A stretch of DNA of 34,542 nucleotides, from contig CAZEDU010000048.1 in the NCBI GenBank assembly GCA_964511185.1, positions 1 through 34,542 of the forward strand, given 5' to 3'. The notes under the pieces are model-generated. The model was not told where the DNA came from, made no database searches, and saw only the letters and a program-made list of their open reading frames with translations. The position numbers were made by a program, and so were the translations under genes. Below, piece after piece: positions 7,996-14,345 of this stretch (position 1 is its first letter; each line of letters starts with the position of its first letter). Origin of the DNA: CAZEDU01 sp964511185. Its GTDB lineage: Bacteria; Myxococcota; Myxococcia; Myxococcales; Myxococcaceae.

Positions 7996-8051
7996 ATGAA
8001 AATTAATGGGTCCCGGAATTAGCGCGCAGAGGCGCGCGCTCCCCTACTTGC

Positions 8052-8079
8052 TTGACGCGCGTGCGCGGCCGTTTTTAAA
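8052..8079 (+). promoter_or_regulatory. Weak promoter candidate for the small membrane-protein gene
   Basis: TTGACG (8052-8057), a 16-base spacer and TTTAAA (8074-8079) resemble -35 and -10 boxes. The predicted start of transcription would fall about four bases before the ATG at 8090 and inside the AGAGGG ribosome site, so either the mRNA is nearly leaderless or the real promoter lies upstream. Confidence 0.25.
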
Positions 8080-8089
8080 GAGGGCCACC

Positions 8090-8326
8090 ATGCGCTTCCT
8101 TTTGCTGCTCGCCGCCGGTGGCGGCCCGGTCTCCAGCGATGTCGAGCCTTACACGGGTTGGGAGAACTTGGTGCTGATCGCCAAGAAGCCCGACAACGTG
8201 CCGATCATCATGATGATGATCATCTTCGCGTTCTTCACGTACATGGCGCTGCGCGACGCCTTCAAGCACGACAAGCTGATCAAGCAGGGGCGGAAGCAGG
8301 ATATTTTGAAGGCGATGCAGGAGTAG
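8090..8326 (+). CDS. Small single-helix membrane protein divergent from the Rieske operon
   Basis: A 78-residue protein. The ATG at 8090 follows AGAGGG at a sensible distance. A short hydrophobic N-terminus (MRFLLLLAAGGG) is followed by a polar stretch, one strong membrane helix (about residues 39-58, NVPIIMMMIIFAFFTYMAL) and a basic cytoplasmic-looking tail rich in Lys and Asp. I do not recognise a named family. Its size and topology, and its location next to the quinol:cytochrome c reductase genes, make an accessory subunit (as small one-helix subunits are in b6f complexes and cbb3 oxidases) a reasonable guess, but this is inference. It is convergent with the next gene, 14 bases away, with no visible terminator between them. 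Confidence 0.75.
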   Translation: MRFLLLLAAGGGPVSSDVEPYTGWENLVLIAKKPDNVPIIMMMIIFAFFTYMALRDAFKHDKLIKQGRKQDILKAMQE

Positions 8327-8340
8327 CGCGGCGACGGCCT

Positions 8341-9138
8341 CTAAATCCTATCCGTCGCCGCGTAGCTGAACGCCGCGTTCACCGTCCCATCCGGCGTGAC
8401 CGTCACTTCCTGCTTCTTCACCCCGAACCGCTCGTGCCACGCCTCGAGCGTGTACGTCCCGGCCGGCACGTCCTTCAGCTGAAACTTCCCGTCGGCGCCG
8501 GTGGTGGCGAAGAACGGGTTCTCCGCCAGCACGATGTACGCGGTCATCCACGGGTGCACGTCGCACTTGAAGCGCACCACCCCGTCCTTGTTGATGGGCA
8601 CCGTGATGTCCGCCGCGCGCGCGGGCTGCGCCTTGTTGAACCAGGTCGAGCTGCCTTCGCGCGCGTGCACGTTGTGGAGCGTGCCGTCGCTGTTCTTGAT
8701 CTGCAGCGTCTGCCCCTTCATCGCCGCCTGCACGCGCGGCCGGTAGAGGCACTGCTCCTGATTGAGCGTCACGTCGCCGGTGAGCGGCGCGGCGCCGGGC
8801 ACCTTGCCCACCACGCGCACCACCACGTTGGCGAGCTTGCCGTCCTTCACCACCACCTGCTCGTCCATCGCCTCGCCCTTGTTGCAGACCGGATCGGCGC
8901 CGCGCTTGAGCGGCTGCATCTGCGGCGCCTCGCCCGTCAGCGCGACCTCGCCTTCGATGGTCCCCTTCCCTTCGGGCTGCGCCGCCGGCTCGGCGGCGGG
9001 CGGCTCGGCCGGTGCGGGCGCGGCGGCCTGGGGCGCTGCCGGTGCCGGCGCTTCGGTAGCGGGCTGCTCCTTCTTGCACGCCCAGAGAGCGGCGCCGCTC
9101 AGCATCACCACGACAAGGGCTCGATTGGCTCGGGTCAT
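8341..9138 (-). CDS. Cupredoxin-like lipoprotein with regulatory beta-sandwich tail
   Basis: A 265-residue predicted lipoprotein: signal sequence with lipobox ending in C21, then a Pro/Ala-rich tether (about 24-57), a cupredoxin-like domain, and a carboxypeptidase-regulatory-like beta-sandwich at the end (DGKFQLKDVPAGTYTLEAWHE block). Candidate type 1 copper ligands are a His in TLHNVH (H155 or H158), then C192, H195 and M198 in the CDVHPWM motif. C85 and C130 are conserved in the paralogue at 12996-13697 and could form a disulfide. The likely role is a membrane-tethered copper electron carrier or copper sensor/chaperone in the periplasm; this is inference from motif and context between the Rieske/cytb operon and haem A genes. 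AAAGGA precedes the ATG. The permease gene lies 71 bases upstream, so it may have its own promoter or be the operon's last gene. Confidence 0.85.
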   Translation of the reverse strand: MTRANRALVVVMLSGAALWACKKEQPATEAPAPAAPQAAAPAPAEPPAAEPAAQPEGKGTIEGEVALTGEAPQMQPLKRGADPVCNKGEAMDEQVVVKDGKLANVVVRVVGKVPGAAPLTGDVTLNQEQCLYRPRVQAAMKGQTLQIKNSDGTLHNVHAREGSSTWFNKAQPARAADITVPINKDGVVRFKCDVHPWMTAYIVLAENPFFATTGADGKFQLKDVPAGTYTLEAWHERFGVKKQEVTVTPDGTVNAAFSYAATDRI

Positions 9139-9209
9139 CGGGAGGTCCTTTCGTCGAAAGAGAGAACGTCGGACGAGCTTCTAGCGGCGTGCGGGGCGCA
9201 TACCAAGCC

Positions 9210-10019
9210 TTACTCGCGGCGCGACACGCGCCAGACCGCCAACGCGAGGAACGCGAGCGCCAGCCCGCCGAGCACCGCGAGGTCGACCGACGCCGACAGA
9301 CCGCCGCCCACCGCGCCCGCCGCCTCGCTCCCCTGCAACGCGCGCCGCACAGCGTCGACCGAGAACCGCATCGGGTTCAGCGCCATGATCCCGCCAAGCA
9401 CCGCGCCGGCGCCCTGGAGGGGAAACATCGCCCCCGAGAGGACCCACATTGGGATCAGCACCACGCTCATCACCGCGTGGTAGCCGGTGCTCGAGTTGAG
9501 CCACCAGGCGAGCGTGAAGCCCAGGCCGGTGAGGAACAGCGAGGTCAGCGTCATCGCCGCGAGCAGCACCGGCCAATTCACCTGCGCGAACGAGATGCCC
9601 GCGAGCGGCGCGAGCAACAAGAACAGGCCCGACTGGAGCAGCGCCACCAGGGACGAGCCGAGGACCTTTCCCAGCACGACGGCGGTGCGCGAGCCCGGCC
9701 CGGCGAGCACCGACTGCAGGAAGCCCTCCCGCCGGTCCTCGATCACCGTGATGGTGGTGAAGATGGCCGAGAAGAGCAGCACCATCGCCACCACGCCGGG
9801 AAAAAAGTAGGCCGAGTAGGTCAACGACGGCGCGCCGTCGACCCGGAAGCTCGGCGAGAAGCCGGCGCCGATGACGAACCAGAAGAGCACCGGCTGCGCG
9901 AGCGCGCCCACCACGCGGCTGCGCTGCCGAAAGAAGCGCAGCACGTCGCGGCCCGCCAGCGCCGAGACCGTCGCCCAGTCGAGCCGGAGCCGAGAAGGAG
10001 ACAACGCGAGCGAGCTCAT
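9210..10019 (-). CDS. ABC-2 type transporter permease
   Basis: A 269-residue membrane protein with about six helices and the ABC-2 permease layout: cytoplasmic N-terminus (RDVLRFFRQRSRV), first helices, an EDRREGFLQSVL cytoplasmic block near residues 90-105, and a late NPMRFSVDAVRR loop before the last helix. Its ATG overlaps the stop of the ATPase gene by four bases (ATGA), so the pair forms one half-transporter expressed together. The substrate is not identifiable from sequence. Location downstream of ctaA and ctaB suggests a link to oxidase or copper/haem maturation, comparable in logic to the NosFY pair in nos clusters, but a drug-efflux-type DrrAB role is equally possible. Confidence 0.9.
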   Translation of the reverse strand: MSSLALSPSRLRLDWATVSALAGRDVLRFFRQRSRVVGALAQPVLFWFVIGAGFSPSFRVDGAPSLTYSAYFFPGVVAMVLLFSAIFTTITVIEDRREGFLQSVLAGPGSRTAVVLGKVLGSSLVALLQSGLFLLLAPLAGISFAQVNWPVLLAAMTLTSLFLTGLGFTLAWWLNSSTGYHAVMSVVLIPMWVLSGAMFPLQGAGAVLGGIMALNPMRFSVDAVRRALQGSEAAGAVGGGLSASVDLAVLGGLALAFLALAVWRVSRRE

Positions 10020-11026
10020 GCGCGCCTCTTCTTCACCGGCTGCTCGGCCGGGAGATCAGCGCCCAGCGCGTGGCCGGTGAGCTTCAAGAAGACGTCCGCC
10101 AGCGTGGGCCGGCGCAGAGACACCGAGCGCAACGCCGAGCGCGGCAGCACCTCCACCAGCCGCGGGATCAGCGTGTGCCCTTGCGGGTGCTCCACCAAGA
10201 CCTCGCGCTGGTTCACGCGCACAGGGAGCCCGAACGCGGCGCTGACGCGCTCGGCGACGAGCTCGGGCACCTCGGCCTCGAGCACCACGATGTCGCCGCC
10301 CATCGAAGCGATGAGCGCGGCGGGGGACTCGCAGGCGACCAGGCGGCCCTGATCCAACACCGCGAGCCTGTCGCACAGCTGTGCCTCCTCGGGCCGGTGG
10401 GTGGTGAGCAGCACGGTGAGCCCCTGCTCTTCCTGGAGCGCCGCGAGGTGCGCCCACAGCTTTCGAAACGAGGCCTCGTCGAGCCCTTGGGTCGGCTCGT
10501 CCATCAACAACAGCTTCGGTCCGTGCACGAGCGCGCGGGCGAGCTCCAGGCGGCGGCGCATGCCCCCCGACCAACCAGCGACCTTCTCGTCGGCGCGGCC
10601 TTTCAGCTCGATGAGCTCGAGCATCGCGTCGACGCGCGCGCGGGCGAGCTTCGGGGGCAGCGCGAACAGGCGCGCCCCCAAGCGCAGGTTCTCGCGCGCG
10701 GTGAGCGCGCCGTCCAGGCTGTTCCGCTGGAACACCACCCCCAGCTCACGCCGAAGCGCGGCGTCGTTGAGCGACAGGGGCGCGCCTCGGAAGCGGACCT
10801 CGCCTGCGTCCGGGCGCAGCAGGCCCGAGAGCAGCCCGAACGCGGTCGACTTGCCCGCACCGTTGGGCCCCAGCACGCCGACGACCTCTCCGGGGTAGAC
10901 CGACAGCGACAGGTCGGACAGCGCGGCCCGCTCCCCGAACCGCCGCGTCAGCCCCGACAGCTCGAGCAGCGGCGCGGGCGCAGCGGCTTTCACCGGCTCG
11001 TCGCTCAGCGCGCGTGCGGTGTGCAA
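10016..11026 (-). CDS. ABC transporter ATP-binding protein
   Basis: A 336-residue ATPase of the DrrA/CcmA-like class that pairs with ABC-2 permeases. Walker A is GPNGAGKS (about 53-60). The Q-loop is VVFQRNS, the signature WSGGMRRRLELARAL, and Walker B LLLMDEPTQGLD. The H-loop is TTHRPEEA. A C-terminal accessory domain of roughly 90 residues follows. The chosen start is TTG at 11026, because AAGGA lies six bases upstream and the gap to the ctaB stop is 14 bases. An in-frame GTG at 10993 is the alternative and would lose 11 residues. The gene overlaps the permease by ATGA. Role: energises the permease; substrate unknown. The same frame continues open upstream into the ctaB region, but that extension is an out-of-frame reading of ctaB and is not protein. 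Confidence 0.9.
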   Translation of the reverse strand: MHTARALSDEPVKAAAPAPLLELSGLTRRFGERAALSDLSLSVYPGEVVGVLGPNGAGKSTAFGLLSGLLRPDAGEVRFRGAPLSLNDAALRRELGVVFQRNSLDGALTARENLRLGARLFALPPKLARARVDAMLELIELKGRADEKVAGWSGGMRRRLELARALVHGPKLLLMDEPTQGLDEASFRKLWAHLAALQEEQGLTVLLTTHRPEEAQLCDRLAVLDQGRLVACESPAALIASMGGDIVVLEAEVPELVAERVSAAFGLPVRVNQREVLVEHPQGHTLIPRLVEVLPRSALRSVSLRRPTLADVFLKLTGHALGADLPAEQPVKKRRA

Positions 11027-11040
11027 GAGAGGTCCTTCCT

Positions 11041-11964
11041 TCAGACGCCCGCGCCGCCGTCGAGCATCAGCACGGCGAAGAGCGCGGCCAGGTACAGAAT
11101 CGAGATCAAGAACAGCTGGCGCGCCCACGCGTTGTCCAAGCGCCGCACGTAGCCCCAGACGCCCAGCGCGAGGAACGCCGCCCCGAGCGCCAGCGCGGCG
11201 ACCAGGTAGGCGACGCCCGCCACGTTCAGCCAGTACGGCACGACCGTCACCGGCACGAGCGCGATGAGGTACAGGAGGATCTCCAGCCGCGCGCGCGCGT
11301 CTCCGTGCCGGATGGCGACCGAGGTGAACCCCGCGCGGCTGTACTCGTCCTTGCGGAACATCGCGATCGCCACGAAGTGCGGCAGCTGCCACACGAACAG
11401 AATGGCGAACAGCGCCACGCCCGGCGCGTCGACGCTGCCGGTCACCGCCGTCCAGCCCATCAGCGGCGGAATCGCGCCGGGGATCGCGCCGACCCACATC
11501 GCCCACGGGCTCGTCACCTTCATCGGCGTGTAGAGGAGCACGTACGAGAGGAAGGCCACGAGCGCCAAGGCCGCGGTGAGCACGTTCGTGCTGCGCGCGA
11601 TGACCGGAATCGAGACGCCGGCGAGCAGCAAGCCGAACACCAGCACCGGCCCCGGCTCGAGGCGCTGGGCGGGCAGCGGCCGGGTGCGCGTCCGCATCAT
11701 GAAGCGGTCGCGGTCGCGCTCGATGTAGCAGTTGAGCGCGTTCGCCGCGCCGACGATGCCGATGGTGCCCAGGAGCATCGCCACCAGGCGAGGCAAGGGC
11801 AGCAGCCCGGGCGCCAGCCACACGCCGCCCGCCGTGGTGGCGAGCACCAGCGCCGAGAGCCTGGGCTTGGTGAGCGCGACGAAGTCGGCGAGCACGCTGA
11901 GCGGCCGCGCGTCGCTGCCATGGGTCGCCTCGGCGCTCAGCGCGGACTTGGCGGGCGCGCTCAC
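11041..11964 (-). CDS. ctaB: Protohaem IX farnesyltransferase (haem O synthase)
   Basis: A 307-residue UbiA-family integral membrane prenyltransferase that adds farnesyl to haem B, making haem O for haem-copper oxidases. The first Asp-rich motif is visible as N78-x3-E-R-D-x-D (NCYIERDRD, with Glu replacing the usual first Asp) followed by RTRTRPLP. The second loop reads LYTPMKVTSPWAMWVGAIPGAIPPLMGW. About nine helices are apparent. The start is GTG at 11964, overlapping the ctaA stop by four bases (GTGA) with GGAGG five bases upstream. That settles the start despite the open frame that continues across the sequence gap into ctaA. Order ctaA-ctaB is common. The oxidase structural genes are not in the window. 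Confidence 0.94.
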   Translation of the reverse strand: MSAPAKSALSAEATHGSDARPLSVLADFVALTKPRLSALVLATTAGGVWLAPGLLPLPRLVAMLLGTIGIVGAANALNCYIERDRDRFMMRTRTRPLPAQRLEPGPVLVFGLLLAGVSIPVIARSTNVLTAALALVAFLSYVLLYTPMKVTSPWAMWVGAIPGAIPPLMGWTAVTGSVDAPGVALFAILFVWQLPHFVAIAMFRKDEYSRAGFTSVAIRHGDARARLEILLYLIALVPVTVVPYWLNVAGVAYLVAALALGAAFLALGVWGYVRRLDNAWARQLFLISILYLAALFAVLMLDGGAGV

Positions 11965-12900
11965 GCGGCCTCCAGCAGCCCGTCCGGCGTGGACCGGGCG
12001 CCTTCGCGCCGCGCGCTCGGCCGGAAGGCCGGCAACCAGNNNNNNNNNNNNNNNNNNNNTCGCGAGCGTGAGGAACCCGACCGCCGAGTGGACGTTCATC
12101 ACCACCAGGTGTCGCGAGCTCCAGATGGTCCACACGCCCAGCGCCACCTGCGCGAGCACCAGCACGACCGAGAACGCCGCCACGCCCTTCACCGCGCGCG
12201 AGGCGTGGACCGAGCGGAGGAGCCGATAGGCGAGCACGGCGATGGCGCCCGCGACCACGAAGCCCAGCACGCGGTGCACCATGTGCACCTGAATGCCCAC
12301 GTGCCCGTCGAGCGGCCAGACCTGCCCCAAGCACAACGGGAAGTCGTAGCCACACACCAGCCCGCCGCGCAGGTGCCGCATCAGCCCGCCGGCGACGACC
12401 TGAAGGAAGGTGAGCCCGAAGACCGGCGCCACCCAGCGGCGCAGCTGCGCGCGCGCGGGCGAGAGAGGCGCCTCGTCGAGCCGCAGCTTCGTGAGGAAGG
12501 CGAGCGAGACGACGAGCGTGAAGAACGCCATCGCCGTCGCCAGGTGGGCCGACGACACCCACCAGGGGAGCTTGAGCACCACGGTGAGCGCGCCCAGAAG
12601 CGCCTGAGCGACCACCAGCACCGCGGCGATGAGCCCCAGCCGCTTGAGCTTCTTGTCCTGGCGGCGGTGCTTGAAGAAGAGCGCGGCCAGGCCGAACGTC
12701 ATCGCGCCGACGAAGGAGGCGACCAGCCGGTGGCTGTGCTCGTACTGCTTCCCGTCGACCATCTTCGGGATGAACTTTCCCTCGCACAGCGGCCAGTCGG
12801 GGCACGCGAGGCCCGACTCGGTGGTGCTCACCAGGTTTCCGAAGAGGAGCAGCGCGAAGGTGGCGAACGCCAGAGCGATGGCGTAGCGGTGAACGCCCAT
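11961..12900 (-). CDS. ctaA: Haem A synthase (COX15/CtaA family), interrupted by an assembly gap
   Basis: A multi-helix membrane enzyme oxidising the haem O methyl group to haem A. Visible hallmarks are E28 with the paired cysteines C33/C39 (ESGLACPDWPLC), H55/H57 (YEHSHR), H119, a second cysteine pair C183/C190 (VCGYDFPLC), H206/H209 (VHMVHR) and H271 (NVHSAVGF). The start ATG at 12900 (MGVHRY) follows AAGGG. After residue 280 the sequence enters 20 N (12040-12059). The only frame beyond the gap that ends sensibly reads WLPAFRPSAR and stops at TGA 11961-11963, overlapping ctaB by GTGA. That frame is shifted by one base relative to the upstream frame across the 20 N, so the gap is mis-sized, not a true frameshift. 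Likely fully functional in the organism. Confidence 0.9.
12040..12059. other. Assembly gap (20 N)
   Basis: Twenty consecutive N inside the 3' end of ctaA, in the coding region for its last membrane helix. The frames on the two sides of ctaA agree only if the real gap length leaves remainder 1 on division by 3, so 20 is a placeholder. Roughly 10-13 residues of the last helix seem to be missing. Confidence 0.97.
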
Positions 12901-12915
12901 GGAGGTGGCCCTTGG

Positions 12916-12954
12916 TGAAAAGAAAAGCGGCCCACCCATACCGGGAGGGCCGCT
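12916..12954 (-). terminator. Intrinsic terminator after the soluble cupredoxin gene
   Basis: On the minus strand a hairpin with arms 12954-12943 and 12937-12926 is followed by TTTTCTTTT (12926-12918). The outer eight pairs are AGCGGCCC with GGGCCGCT; one A-A mismatch and three more GC pairs follow, with a five-base loop. It lies 42 bases after the cupredoxin stop and just before the ctaA start, so it separates the cupredoxin transcript from the ctaA operon. Confidence 0.85.
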
Positions 12955-12995
12955 CTGGTTCAAGGCCGCGAGGCCTTCGACTGTTCGCGAACCGC

Positions 12996-13697
12996 TTAGG
13001 TCTTCTTATCGCTGAAGGTCAGCTTCGGATCAGCCGCGGCGCCCTCGGCGACCGTGATCTCGGCCGTCTGGGTACCGAGCTTCTCGTGCCACGCCTCGAC
13101 CGTGTAGGTGCCGGCGGGGACGTCCTTGATCTCGAACTTGCCGTCCGCGTCGGTGACCGCGAAGTACGGGTGCTTGCTGACGACGATGTAGGAAGTCATC
13201 CACGGGTGCACGTCGCACTTCAGCTTGATCACGTCACCGCCCTTGGCGTCCTTCTCGATGTCCTTCGACTTCGGCGGCTGCGCCTGGTTGAACAGCGTCT
13301 TGGTGCCGGCGTACGCGTGCACGTTGTGCAGGGTGCCGTCGCTGTTCTTGATCTGGATCTTCTGGCCTTCCATCGCCGCCTGAACGCGCGGGCTGTACGT
13401 GCACTCGTGCTGGTCGATGGTGATCGGCGTGGCCGGGGCCTTGGCGCCGGCGGGCGCGTTCTTGCTGATGCGCACGACGACGTTGGCGAGCGCCTTGCCG
13501 TCCTTCGAGACCGTCACGGTCTCATCCATCTTCTCGGTCTTGGCGCAGATCGGATCCGACTTGCGGTCGAGCTTGGTGGGCTTCGGCGCGGTGCCCGAGA
13601 AACCAACGGTGCCCGCGATGCTGCCGGCGGCGAACGCGGCGCCCGAGACGAGCATCGAGCTCGAGGCGATCGCCACGGAGAGCTTTTTCCAGTTCAT
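12996..13697 (-). CDS. Periplasmic cupredoxin-like protein with regulatory beta-sandwich tail
   Basis: A 233-residue exported protein with a Sec signal peptide (cleavage likely after AFA, residue 23). It is a paralogue of the lipoprotein at 8341-9138, sharing the blocks IKNSDGTLHNVHA, KCDVHPWMT and DVPAGTYTxEAWHE. Candidate type 1 copper ligands are H124 or H127, C161, H164 and M167. C51 and C99 match the paralogue's other cysteine pair. The C-terminal third (DADGKFEIKDVPAGTYTVE) is a carboxypeptidase-regulatory-like domain. The likely role is a soluble blue-copper electron carrier between the Rieske/cytb-octahaem complex and an oxidase, which is inference. AAAGGAG precedes the ATG. A good promoter upstream and an intrinsic terminator downstream make it a single-gene, probably highly expressed unit. 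Alternative: copper-binding structural protein without redox activity. Confidence 0.88.
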   Translation of the reverse strand: MNWKKLSVAIASSSMLVSGAAFAAGSIAGTVGFSGTAPKPTKLDRKSDPICAKTEKMDETVTVSKDGKALANVVVRISKNAPAGAKAPATPITIDQHECTYSPRVQAAMEGQKIQIKNSDGTLHNVHAYAGTKTLFNQAQPPKSKDIEKDAKGGDVIKLKCDVHPWMTSYIVVSKHPYFAVTDADGKFEIKDVPAGTYTVEAWHEKLGTQTAEITVAEGAAADPKLTFSDKKT

Positions 13698-13772
13698 CGA
13701 GTAACTCCTTTGTGTTGCTTGGGTTTGTGACTGTACAGACGACGGGTTCGAACGACCGCTATTCGCGCCGGT

Positions 13773-13802
13773 TGTTTAGGGACCACTTGCCAGTCGTGTC
13801 AA
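13773..13802 (-). promoter_or_regulatory. Sigma-70-like promoter of the soluble cupredoxin gene
   Basis: On the minus strand a perfect TTGACA (13802-13797) is followed after 18 bases by TAAACA (13778-13773). The predicted 5' leader is about 68 bases and contains two 8-base palindromes, GTTCGAAC and CTGTACAG, of unknown use. The -35 box lies immediately downstream of the Mrr-like gene's stop. Confidence 0.6.
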
Positions 13803-13806
13803 CGCC

Positions 13807-14331
13807 TTAGACCCGTTTGGCGACGGCGATGGGCGGCAGATGTTTCTTGATGAGCGCCATCAGTTGAGCGCCGTCGATCAGCTCCACCGGCGCGCCCTGT
13901 GCGGCGGCGTGCGCCTCGGGTGCGAAGACGCCGCCGGTCGCCACCAGCGCCTTGCCCGCCATCTCGGCGCGGGCGGTGTCGAGCGCCGTGCGCACTTCGT
14001 CTTCGCCCACCACGCCGAGCGGCGGGTGCGCGACGCCTCGGATGTACACGCGGCCGCCGGTGATCGGCGTCGGGTTCACCGCGAACAGATCGACGACCTG
14101 ACCCGAGGTGCGGCTGTCCTCCACTTCGAACTTGAGCTCGGAGAACAGCATGGTGAGCAGCCGGCCCATCTCGTGCGCGTCGAGGCGCCCCAGCCACGCG
14201 TGAGGGCTGTCCGGCTCGCCCTCCCCCAGCGCGCGCGCGACGTCTTCGGGGCGCGGGGCCGTGGCCGAGATGAGCAGGATGAGCACGAAGCCCAACACCA
14301 GGGCGCCGACGCCGATGAGGAGGAGGATCAT
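13807..14331 (-). CDS. Membrane-anchored Mrr-like restriction-endonuclease-fold protein, probably catalytically inactive
   Basis: A 174-residue protein: one N-terminal membrane helix (about residues 2-24), a linker, then a domain resembling Mrr_cat (PD-(D/E)xK fold). Recognisable family positions are FEVEDSRTSGQVVDLF with D81, and the C-terminal block VATGGVFAPEAHAAAQ...VELIDGAQLMALI, equivalent to the VTTGGFT...A...LIDG..L signature. The strand that normally carries QxK reads VYIRGVAHP (about 95-103), so the catalytic Gln and Lys are missing. Nuclease activity is therefore unlikely; a nucleic-acid or protein-binding role is more plausible. It starts 14 bases after the TPR protein gene and is probably co-transcribed with it. 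The family call rests on motif memory and should be treated as probable. Confidence 0.75.
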   Translation of the reverse strand: MILLLIGVGALVLGFVLILLISATAPRPEDVARALGEGEPDSPHAWLGRLDAHEMGRLLTMLFSELKFEVEDSRTSGQVVDLFAVNPTPITGGRVYIRGVAHPPLGVVGEDEVRTALDTARAEMAGKALVATGGVFAPEAHAAAQGAPVELIDGAQLMALIKKHLPPIAVAKRV

Positions 14332-14345
14332 GGCGGCCGGCTTCT

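Noticed and set aside
8021..8040. GC-rich inverted repeat considered as a terminator or operator
   Set aside because: Simple GCGC alternation is common at this base composition and no T-tract follows.
10016..12805. One long minus-strand frame spanning ctaB and the ABC ATPase
   Set aside because: Only its downstream part (from 11026) is a protein; the rest is an off-frame reading of ctaB bridged by N.
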